Below are positions 1 through 4,963 of a DNA stretch of 5,325 bases, one piece after another (the stretch's first letter is position 1; each line of letters opens with the position of its first letter). The notes beneath the pieces were generated by a model, which did not search any database, was not told where the DNA came from, and saw only the letters and a list, made by a program, of their open reading frames with translations. The DNA is taken from assembly GCA_016287065.1 (NCBI GenBank), contig JAEEVB010000171.1, positions 1 to 5,325 on the forward strand, written 5' to 3'. Origin of the DNA: Muribaculaceae bacterium (GTDB lineage: Bacteria; Bacteroidota; Bacteroidia; Bacteroidales; Muribaculaceae). A program made the translations under genes and the position numbers.

Positions 1-130
1 CTATCCAAAGTCTTACCAGTTCGCGCATGTCGTCGAAGGTGATTGGCAGCTGGCGATGGAATCCCTCGCTGTCGGTCGTTGTGATCAGCCAGCAGTTCTT
101 TGCCTTGCGGTCACGCTTCAATGTTACCAT
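1..130 (-). CDS. Unknown small protein, N-terminal fragment (3' end outside window)
   Basis: The reading frame opens with ATG at 130 and stays open to the left edge, giving 43 residues that begin MVTLKRDRKAKNCWLITTTD. No family is recognised. The fragment starts basic, then has a probable beta pair (NCWLITTTDSEGFHRQLPIT), then a helix (FDDMRELVRLWI). This could be a small DNA- or protein-binding fold, but nothing diagnostic is visible. The start is chosen because the ATG overlaps the end of the 40-aa gene by 7 bp (ATGGTAA, in different frames), which suggests translational coupling, and because a purine-rich AGAAG lies just upstream. Being the last member of the downstream operon, it is probably co-transcribed with the primase gene. 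Confidence 0.6.
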   Translation of the reverse strand, partial: MVTLKRDRKAKNCWLITTTDSEGFHRQLPITFDDMRELVRLWI

Positions 131-246
131 TCTTCTGTAAAAGGTCTGAAGCCCATTGCCTCCAACTTCTCCACCAGTCCAGGTGTGGGCGGTGGTGGCG
201 GTGGCGTGGGCTTGGTTCTGATCATGCTTTCGTCATCTGGTATCAT
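124..246 (-). CDS. 40-aa proline-rich small protein, unknown function
   Basis: A short frame encoding 40 residues: MIPDDESMIRTK, then a proline tract (TPPPPPPTPG), then a probable amphipathic helix (LVEKLEAMGF) and the tail RPFTEEW. I do not recognise a family. Three things support a real gene: a good Shine-Dalgarno (GGAGGGAG) 6 nt before the ATG, a 14-bp overlap with the end of the 239-aa gene upstream, and a 7-bp overlap with the start of the next gene. A second in-frame ATG at 225 would give 33 residues, but the ribosome site favours 246. The six-proline run might slow ribosomes and could tie its translation to the flanking genes. It may be a peptide adaptor with a flexible N-terminus; this is speculation. 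Confidence 0.5.
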   Translation of the reverse strand: MIPDDESMIRTKPTPPPPPPTPGLVEKLEAMGFRPFTEEW

Positions 247-952
247 GCTGTTCTCCCTCCCAATCTTTTAATGGTTCGGCTGGTGCTTCATGATCTATAT
301 CGTCGAAGAGGTTTCCGGTGACGGGCATGGTGTCTGGCGTGAAGTGCTTCTTGCGCTTGGTGCGCTTACCGTAGGCGAGTGCCTTGCCGTTGGGTGCAAT
401 GTCGCCCATCTGCGGCCCCTCGGCAGCGTCGCCCTCCACAGCGTCGATGAAGTCCTGAGCGTCGAGCATGGTCAGCAGCACGTCGGTAAGGTTCTGACAA
501 TCCATCTTAGCACCCATCAGTCGCAGCCGTTTATAGATACCGCGCATCGTGACCTCGGTCACTCTTTCGAGTATGTCATCCACGCACTCCGTCTGTCGCA
601 TCGAGGCACCCATAAATGGTTTGTCAACCATCACGCAGCCAAAGCCTCGGTGGTTCTGTTGCTCCAGAATCAGGATAACTTGCGCCACATTGAGGTCATC
701 AGGGTTGGCGAGGTTGAAGGCGTTCTGCCAACCGGCATCGCTTTCGAGCATCGTCATGAGCTTCTGGATGCGGGGGTCAAGTGCGTGCATCGGTGCGCTG
801 GCCTTGACTATCACGTAACAGAACCACTGGATGAGATGGTAGATGTCCACCTCCAGCGCGTCGCAACAGGCGTTCAGCACCTCGGCCATCGCGGGGTCAA
901 TCTTGCTTCCGATCTGCTCAAAACGGTCTTCTTTATTTTTCTTGGTTGCCAT
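233..952 (-). CDS. Conserved-looking 239-aa protein of unknown function
   Basis: The frame can be extended upstream to 1072, but the start is placed at 952 (MATKKNKEDRFEQIGSK), because the extension lies wholly inside the primase gene and has Cys/His-rich low-quality sequence. This leaves a 20-bp overlap with the primase end. The product is soluble and mostly helical. Residues 1-15 are basic; about 20-70 form helices (AEVLNACCDALEVDIYHLIQ); 75-130 contain AFNLANPDDLNVAQVILILE followed by VMVDKPFMGA; 125-165 are helical (ILERVTEVTMRGIYKRLRLM); 170-239 look disordered, with a basic patch KRTKRKKH at 197-203 and an acidic, proline-containing end. It reminds me of hypothetical proteins in Bacteroidales phages and prophages, but I cannot name a family. 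Its position after the primase suggests a replication-associated or regulatory role (inference only). Confidence 0.8.
   Translation of the reverse strand: MATKKNKEDRFEQIGSKIDPAMAEVLNACCDALEVDIYHLIQWFCYVIVKASAPMHALDPRIQKLMTMLESDAGWQNAFNLANPDDLNVAQVILILEQQNHRGFGCVMVDKPFMGASMRQTECVDDILERVTEVTMRGIYKRLRLMGAKMDCQNLTDVLLTMLDAQDFIDAVEGDAAEGPQMGDIAPNGKALAYGKRTKRKKHFTPDTMPVTGNLFDDIDHEAPAEPLKDWEGEQHDTR
253..260 (-). promoter_or_regulatory. Shine-Dalgarno site of the 40-aa gene
   Basis: On the minus strand GGAGGGAG ends 6 nt before the ATG at 246. It lies inside the last codons of the 239-aa gene (DWEGEQHDTR). It is the clearest ribosome-binding site in the window, where most starts have only weak purine-rich leaders, and it decides the start at 246 over the one at 225. 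Confidence 0.55.
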
Positions 953-2318
953 AGATTTTCTTATTAGTTTTGATGTGTCGCAATGTCTCTCGCATCCATC
1001 GCAGTCGTGGGTCTGCCATCTCGTCTTCAGGCATAAAGGGCTCGTCGCCTGGGTGGATGATTTCATAGTCACCGATAGCCTTCATGATGGCGAGATGCTC
1101 TGCCCACTCCTCGTCGGTCACGTTGTCGGGCTTTGGTGGAGTGTCAGGTGTTGGGGCAGAGCAAGCCGCCGTTCTCACCTCGGTCGTGGTCTGCCCGTCA
1201 CCTGTATCTTTTCTTGGCCCTTCGCCTGTCTGCATCATACGGATGGCAATGTCGGCCACGTCTGCCTTGTCGCCGTCGGCTGGAATCCAACAGGTATCGA
1301 AGAAGTGGGTATATACTCGGCACTTGTCGTAACCCAGTTTGTCGCACACCTTCTGCCAATCCTCGCGCCCGTCCTTATCGGGCCACAGCCATACGGTGCG
1401 CCCTTGGTCGATGAGCGGTTGAAAAAAGTCAAGCTGAAGCCATTGCAAGCCGCCACATGCAAGCCATATCTGACTGTCGAAGTCATCATAGTAGTTGGCC
1501 ATGATGATAGCCGTCTTCTCGCTCTCCACCACGTTCACGATGGCGTTTGGATATTTCTTCAGCAGATGCTCACCAAAGAGCGCATAGTGTACTTCCCACT
1601 TATCGTGGTCGTACTGATTCTGCCTCGCTCTCCATGCGTGTTCCCAGTCTGATGCAAACACCTTGCGGCCTTGCTCGTTGCGGTCTTTCACCCGGTGGCC
1701 GTCTGCCTTATACTTCATGTACTTGGCCGTGAGTGGGGTGCCGTCGTGGGTGATCTGCCAGAAGGCTATCCATTCGGGGCCATGCGGACAGGTGCCAACG
1801 CAATAGAGTCGGAGCACGTCTGTGAGCCTTTCCCGCTGCTCTTCGTCCCAAGGCAATGAGCGTAGCCACTTCACGAAGAGCGTCTGCTCGATGCCTCTCA
1901 TTGAGTCGCCAACAGTCTGCCGCTTGAACGTCAGCCTTGGCAATGGTGGCGGTGCGGGTCGTGGTGGCGGTGGTGTGTAGTTCACCGGCACGTCATCCAC
2001 TGGCTCACTGTACTTCTTGCCCAGCCAACGGATAGCGTCTGGGAACGACATGCGCTCATGCTTCATCAGGAAGTCAACGGGGCCGCCTCCCTCACCTCGA
2101 CGCATACAGACGAAGCAATGGTAAGTGTTGCCGCCTCGCTTCGCGCTGACCGTCGAAGGGCGCACGATGAAGTTACCGTCCGTCTTGTCATCGTGAAATG
2201 GACACAAGCCCGTGAGGTTCACACCAGCCTTACGGAGCGTCACGAAGTCGCCCACGACATCCTCAATCTTCGCGCGGTCAATGACTCGCTTTACTACTTC
2301 GTCTGGAATCTTTGGCAT
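933..2318 (-). CDS. CHC2 zinc-finger/Toprim DNA primase (DnaG-like)
   Basis: A 461-aa protein that probably makes RNA primers for replication of this element. The N-terminus shows a CHC2-type zinc finger: C39-P-F-H42 and C68-F-V-C71, preceded by the DnaG-like start (VVKRVIDRAKIEDVVGDFV) and followed by GGGPVDFLMKHERMSFPDAI. A proline-rich linker covers 115-127. Residues 180-260 contain the FWQIT...AKYMKYKADGHRVK stretch and LFGEHLL, which I associate with Bacteroidetes primase-like proteins (DUF6371 type, from memory). A Toprim fold follows, with the glutamate E265 in VVESEKTA, GG at 289-290, and the metal-binding D314-K-D316 in LWPDKDG. The tail after 365 is low-complexity and probably flexible. 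No helicase domain is fused; the RepA-like ATPase is encoded separately upstream. Start ATG 2318 immediately precedes conserved primase sequence, and the leader is only A-rich (AAAAAACGACCT). The gene begins 12 bp from the repeat array. Confidence 0.88.
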   Translation of the reverse strand: MPKIPDEVVKRVIDRAKIEDVVGDFVTLRKAGVNLTGLCPFHDDKTDGNFIVRPSTVSAKRGGNTYHCFVCMRRGEGGGPVDFLMKHERMSFPDAIRWLGKKYSEPVDDVPVNYTPPPPRPAPPPLPRLTFKRQTVGDSMRGIEQTLFVKWLRSLPWDEEQRERLTDVLRLYCVGTCPHGPEWIAFWQITHDGTPLTAKYMKYKADGHRVKDRNEQGRKVFASDWEHAWRARQNQYDHDKWEVHYALFGEHLLKKYPNAIVNVVESEKTAIIMANYYDDFDSQIWLACGGLQWLQLDFFQPLIDQGRTVWLWPDKDGREDWQKVCDKLGYDKCRVYTHFFDTCWIPADGDKADVADIAIRMMQTGEGPRKDTGDGQTTTEVRTAACSAPTPDTPPKPDNVTDEEWAEHLAIMKAIGDYEIIHPGDEPFMPEDEMADPRLRWMRETLRHIKTNKKIYGNQEK

Positions 2319-2330
2319 AGGTCGTTTTTT

Positions 2331-2396
2331 AATTCAAGCGGTTGAATTTGGAGATTCAATCGGTTGAGTTGGGAAAGTCAAGCGGTTGAATTTCTT
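2331..2396. repeat. Three 22-bp direct repeats with internal dyads (candidate iterons or operators)
   Basis: Three head-to-tail units at 2331-2352, 2353-2374 and 2375-2396 share the core TCAA-N4-TTGA, with CGGTTGA recurring at 2339, 2361 and 2383, exactly 22 bp apart. Units 2 and 3 each match unit 1 at 18 of 22 positions. Each unit is itself an inverted repeat; unit 1 is perfect over 18 bp (AATTCAA-GCGG-TTGAATT, 2331-2348). A faint fourth half-site (GAGTCGA) begins at 2397. The spacing of about two helical turns puts all copies on one face of the DNA. Such arrays typically bind a replication initiator (iterons) or a repressor. They lie just before the primase start, so autoregulation of that gene is equally possible. 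Confidence 0.75.
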
Positions 2397-2421
2397 GAGT
2401 CGATTATCTGTAAAACCAATA

Positions 2422-2464
2422 ACGTGCGTGTGCATACACATACGCGCGTCGCCCGTGTGCGTGT
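2422..2464. other. Alternating purine/pyrimidine tract with imperfect palindrome
   Basis: Positions 2422-2449 alternate purine and pyrimidine without a break for 28 bp, mainly GT/AC and GC steps, and a second alternating run of 11 bp follows at 2454-2464. Such tracts can adopt Z-DNA under negative supercoiling (established property of the sequence class). The first tract also folds as a plus-strand hairpin with 11 pairs, two of them G-T/G-U wobbles, and a 6-nt loop CATACA at 2433-2438. It sits between the repeat array and the TATA-core hairpin and contains no credible gene. Confidence 0.6.
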
Positions 2465-2471
2465 TTAGCCT

Positions 2472-2514
2472 TTACTTACCACAGGGGGGTATATATATAC
2501 CCCTGTGGAAGTAA
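2472..2514. repeat. Strong inverted repeat with TATATATATA core
   Basis: The 9-bp arms CCACAGGGG (2479-2487) and CCCCTGTGG (2500-2508) are perfectly complementary. They extend outward by 6 more pairs (TTACTT 2472-2477 with AAGTAA 2509-2514) across one bulged A at 2478. The centre is GG plus TATATATATA (2490-2499), itself self-complementary. The structure begins 12 bp past the stop of the 134-aa gene. It might end or attenuate transcription from the upstream operon, but no T-run follows on the minus strand, so a classical intrinsic terminator is doubtful. The AT core clamped by GC arms would equally suit a DNA-unwinding or cruciform element of an origin. Confidence 0.7.
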
Positions 2515-2526
2515 GGTAAACTCGGC

Positions 2527-2931
2527 CTACGGGAGCGGGGGTAAATATTGACGAGTATTTTCATTCTTTCGAATATACCCTTTGTCAATGCTCTCACGGA
2601 AGATGTTGCCGATGCGTCGGTTGCTCGAAATACCCTGCTTCTTCAGGTAGGCATTCAACTCTGACCATGTGGCCTTGCCGTCTTTCCATTCATAGTCTTT
2701 GAAGTAGTTCGGCATCGGTTCCTTGGACTTGGGTTGTACTGGCTCTGTGTCTTCGTCTTCGTCAGCATCACCGATTGCCTCGGAAATCAATTCGTAGGCC
2801 ATTTTCGCGGTCGCTACGGCTTCTTTCACGTCGTCTTGGGTAATTACTCCATTGCGCTGGACTTTTGCCGACAAAAGCCCTGTAACCATGTAACTGTACT
2901 GCGACGTGGTTGGGTTATGTTTCTTTTTCAT
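2527..2931 (-). CDS. Small stand-alone winged-helix-like protein, related to the C-terminus of the upstream ATPase
   Basis: A 134-aa protein. Residues 1-27 are polar and basic (MKKKHNPTTSQY), 31-53 form a likely helix (TQDDVKEAVATAKMAYELIS), and 54-73 are an acidic, proline-containing linker (DADEDEDTEPVQ). Residues 76-133 are a compact domain (YFKDYEW...ATWSELNAYLKKQGIS...DKGYI) that aligns by eye with residues 327-383 of the ATPase encoded just upstream. The pattern is FKxYxW, AxW, LxxY, GIS, KG. The helix-turn-helix/wing-like layout, with basic residues after GISS (NRRIGN), suggests DNA binding; the family was not identified. The gene starts 3 bp after the ATPase stop, so the two are probably co-translated, and it ends next to the candidate origin. 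It may be an origin-binding factor, or may compete with or modulate the helicase (inference). Confidence 0.82.
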   Translation of the reverse strand: MKKKHNPTTSQYSYMVTGLLSAKVQRNGVITQDDVKEAVATAKMAYELISEAIGDADEDEDTEPVQPKSKEPMPNYFKDYEWKDGKATWSELNAYLKKQGISSNRRIGNIFRESIDKGYIRKNENTRQYLPPLP

Positions 2932-2934
2932 TGT

Positions 2935-4161
2935 TTAGAAATCTTTTTCGTTGTTGTCACTCGGCGGGAACGGAAGGTCGCCCGTGCTGTCTTTAGGCAT
3001 CGGTATATCCTTCAGTCCGTGGTAGTGGTATTTCTTTTTATCGTCACGATAGAGGATGCCTTTCTCACAAGCCAGGCTCAGCAGGTCGCTGAACTTGCTG
3101 CCGCTGATACCCTTCGATCTCACGTATCGGTCGAGGTCAGTCCATCGTGCGCCGCTCGTTGTCCAGTTGTAGCCCTTGAATAACGTGTCGGCATCCTTCA
3201 TCATCTGTATCTCTTTGGATTCGGCAATATTCGTCACCGTTGCGCCGTTCTCTTCAATCTCCACAGGTTGACCCCAGCCACCAGCATTGGTGACGTACTG
3301 AAACAGCCAGTCACTCACGTCCTTGCCACGCGCCTTGTTCTGTTTCACTCGGAAGTAGATGTCTGGCAGGTCGGGGCGTTGCTCGTTGGGCTTCAGGTCG
3401 GCTTGTTTTACCTTGATGACGGTGAATATCTCAGAGACCTTGCGCTGGGTAATACTGCCAAGCGTACCGACCAACTTGTCAACCATCGGGTTTTCATGGA
3501 GCACCGCCCACAGGCTTGTGTCGTAGTGCGTCGCCATCATCATGCACTTACGGATGATGGGTTGGCACTCCTTCTGGTCGTTGTAATCTTCAACGATGTC
3601 GAGCATACCGTCCAGGAAGATGTCGGTCGGTTGCACCTGCCAAATGGATTTCAGAATCTTACGCCATCGGTCTTGCGCCAGTTCGGTGTCACGCAAGCGC
3701 AAAATCTTCAGGTGCTCCTTGGCATCTTCCTTGCTGACTCCCGACATCGAGATAACACGGTTCTTAAAACCGATGGTGTCGTCCTCGCCCTGCTCTGTAT
3801 CGACATAAAGGATGCGGGTTGGCAGTTCGTGGAAATCGTCAGAGCCATTCACCTTGTGTCCTACCTTTCGTGCAATGGTATTGCCAAACTGTCCGCCCAG
3901 CGTCGCCGCAATGAGTTGCGCCATGAGTCCCGTCTTGCCGTTGCCTGGCTTGCCTGAGATGATGTGTATCTCACCAACGTCGGCAAACGGCACTCCCTCA
4001 CGCTCCATTGTGTAGCGTGGCGGTCTGTACGGCTTGTCGAAGTCGAGGAAATCTCCCGATATGTCAGCATCGAACCAGTCGTCGCCTTGCAAGAAGTCGG
4101 GCTTCTGTGGCTGCGGGTCCATCGCCGATGGCAGTGGTATTTTGTTGTTTTGATCGCTCAT
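2935..4161 (-). CDS. RepA-like RecA-fold ATPase (putative replicative helicase) with C-terminal winged-helix-like domain
   Basis: A 408-aa protein. Walker A is GKPGNGKT at 70-77 after EIHIIS. A DTE motif (121-123, in RILYVDTEQGEDD) supplies the likely catalytic glutamate. Walker B is DIFLDG at 180-185, followed by EDYND. LHENP (221-225) and GTLGSITQRKVSEIF (232-246) match the later motifs of RepA/DnaB-like hexameric ATPases, and KQNKARGKDVSDW (273-285) resembles the basic loop near the inter-subunit site. Such proteins unwind DNA at forks or load onto origins. Residues 327-383 form an added winged-helix-like domain shared with the next gene, and the end contains GDLPFP. ATG 4161 is chosen because residues 38-60 (FLDFDKPYRPPRYTMEREGV) look like family sequence, so later starts would cut it; ATG 4122 is a possible alternative. 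The start overlaps the previous gene by 98 bp. Confidence 0.87.
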   Translation of the reverse strand: MSDQNNKIPLPSAMDPQPQKPDFLQGDDWFDADISGDFLDFDKPYRPPRYTMEREGVPFADVGEIHIISGKPGNGKTGLMAQLIAATLGGQFGNTIARKVGHKVNGSDDFHELPTRILYVDTEQGEDDTIGFKNRVISMSGVSKEDAKEHLKILRLRDTELAQDRWRKILKSIWQVQPTDIFLDGMLDIVEDYNDQKECQPIIRKCMMMATHYDTSLWAVLHENPMVDKLVGTLGSITQRKVSEIFTVIKVKQADLKPNEQRPDLPDIYFRVKQNKARGKDVSDWLFQYVTNAGGWGQPVEIEENGATVTNIAESKEIQMMKDADTLFKGYNWTTSGARWTDLDRYVRSKGISGSKFSDLLSLACEKGILYRDDKKKYHYHGLKDIPMPKDSTGDLPFPPSDNNEKDF

Positions 4162-4549
4162 AGTTTCTCTTTCGTTTTAGCAGGATTTCCTCGCGATGTC
4201 TGATGTAATATTCATGCTGTCGCTCTGCTTTCGTTTTTGTGAACTTCTCACGTTTGGGGTTCATGTAGATTCGCTTGAAGTCACGCGCACGTCGCAGTTC
4301 CTTCAGGTGCTCTTTGTGAGCTTCGCGATAAATGCGCTGCTGTGCCAGAATGCGATCACGGTCGCGCTGATAGCGTTCATGCTGCTGCGACTTGCGCCGC
4401 TCCTTGCGCTCCTCTTCTGAGAGTTTCTGGCGAGGCTTGCGCAAACCTTTCTTCATGAAGTTGTGATAATAGTCGTGATTGTAAGCGATAATTCGTTCAC
4501 GATTGCGCATATATCGCTCATGATCTTTCTCTCGTCTGTCGCTGCTCAT
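4064..4549 (-). CDS. Highly basic repetitive 161-aa protein, unknown function
   Basis: Very rich in Arg, Lys, Glu, His and Tyr, with almost no hydrophobic core, so it is likely a long helical or nucleic-acid-binding protein. It holds three copies of HExYxRxRxxI, beginning at H10, H57 and H112, each followed 17-18 residues from the His by a Tyr. Similar tyrosine/arginine repeats occur in many phage and plasmid hypotheticals and beside HNH nucleases, but no HNH motif (no His-Asn-His with a zinc-binding Cys pair) is present, so nuclease activity is not claimed. ATG 4549 overlaps the stop of the coiled-coil gene by 4 bp (ATGA), a classic coupling arrangement. The last 33 or so residues overlap the ATPase start in another frame and are low-complexity (AATEARLLARRRLVRC). 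Confidence 0.72.
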   Translation of the reverse strand: MSSDRREKDHERYMRNRERIIAYNHDYYHNFMKKGLRKPRQKLSEEERKERRKSQQHERYQRDRDRILAQQRIYREAHKEHLKELRRARDFKRIYMNPKREKFTKTKAERQHEYYIRHREEILLKRKRNYERSKQQNTTAIGDGPAATEARLLARRRLVRC

Positions 4550-4959
4550 TTCTTTTTCGGTATATCTTTACGACCAATGTACGAACCGCCACCATGCTTC
4601 GCCAGATATTCGATTTGCGCCTTTTGGTCGTCCACCTTCTTGCGCAGTTTATCACAATATTCTTGAAGAGACTTGTATTCGGTCTGCTGGCGCGTGAGCC
4701 GCTGTTCGAGGGTTTCTACCTGATTCTTCAACTTCGCAGCCGCCTCGATAGCCTGCCCCTCCTTCGGGAAGGTGGCACAGGCTTCGATAAGGTCGGCAAT
4801 CACCTGCTTGTCGGCATATTTATCACTGCCAAGTCCGATATGGTAGAGAAATCCCTCGATGAGTTCTGGCACGCTATAGTAAAGGTAGCCTTTGCCATCG
4901 ACATCGAGCGAAAATTGGCCGCAGGTGAGTGTGATAAGTGTGATACGTGGTTTCTTCAT
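4546..4959 (-). CDS. 137-aa protein with C-terminal coiled coil, unknown function
   Basis: The frame is open to 5106, but ATG 4959 is chosen because it lies 4 bp after the SSB-like gene stop; the upstream extension runs inside that gene and has no family-like sequence. The N-terminal 60 residues form a small alpha/beta domain: strands ITLITLT, QFSLDV and GYLYYS, then PELIEGFLYHIGLG and a helix KQVIADLIEACATF. Residues about 70-120 form a predicted coiled coil (AAKLKNQVETLEQRL, SLQEYCDKLRKKVDDQK), and the end is basic (GRKDIPKKK). I recall comparable proteins with an ELIEGFxYHIG-like stretch in Bacteroidales phages but cannot name the family. Its position between the SSB-like protein and the replication ATPase suggests a replication accessory or scaffold role; the coiled coil implies dimers or higher oligomers. 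Confidence 0.8.
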   Translation of the reverse strand: MKKPRITLITLTCGQFSLDVDGKGYLYYSVPELIEGFLYHIGLGSDKYADKQVIADLIEACATFPKEGQAIEAAAKLKNQVETLEQRLTRQQTEYKSLQEYCDKLRKKVDDQKAQIEYLAKHGGGSYIGRKDIPKKK

Positions 4960-4963
4960 ACTC

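Noticed and set aside
290..967. Plus-strand open frame (225 codons) opposite the 239-aa gene
   Set aside because: The minus-strand frame has coherent helices, coupled overlaps with both neighbours and the operon orientation; the plus frame has none of these.
953..1072. N-terminal extension of the 239-aa protein
   Set aside because: The added 40 residues overlap the primase C-terminus in another frame and look like non-coding shadow; ATG 952 fits operon spacing.
1414..1423. Extra copy of the repeat core (AGCGGTTGAA) inside the primase gene
   Set aside because: It is a single isolated 10-bp match encoding conserved-looking protein sequence (FFQPLID), with no inverted arm at the right spacing; probably chance.
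843..1652. Long plus-strand open frame (269 codons) opposite the primase gene
   Set aside because: It lies antisense to clear CHC2/Toprim coding sequence, and its product has no recognisable motif. It is explained as a shadow of the real gene.
2331..2396. CRISPR array
   Set aside because: The three repeats are contiguous with no unique spacers, and there are no cas genes.
2472..2514. Rho-independent terminator for the upstream operon
   Set aside because: The hairpin is strong but no T-run follows it on the minus strand; it is kept as an inverted repeat of uncertain role.
2319..2526. Promoter for the primase gene
   Set aside because: No Bacteroidetes-type TTTG / TAnnTTTG pair or good sigma-70 pair is visible. 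A lone GATAAT near 2404-2409 on the minus strand lacks a matching -35, so no promoter is called.
3268..3957. Long plus-strand open frame (229 codons) opposite the ATPase gene
   Set aside because: The minus strand holds Walker A, DTE and Walker B motifs here; the plus-strand product is His/Val/Leu-rich with no family features.
4064..4549. HNH homing endonuclease
   Set aside because: The basic Tyr/Arg repeats recall sequences near HNH nucleases, but no HNH core or zinc-binding cysteine pair is present.
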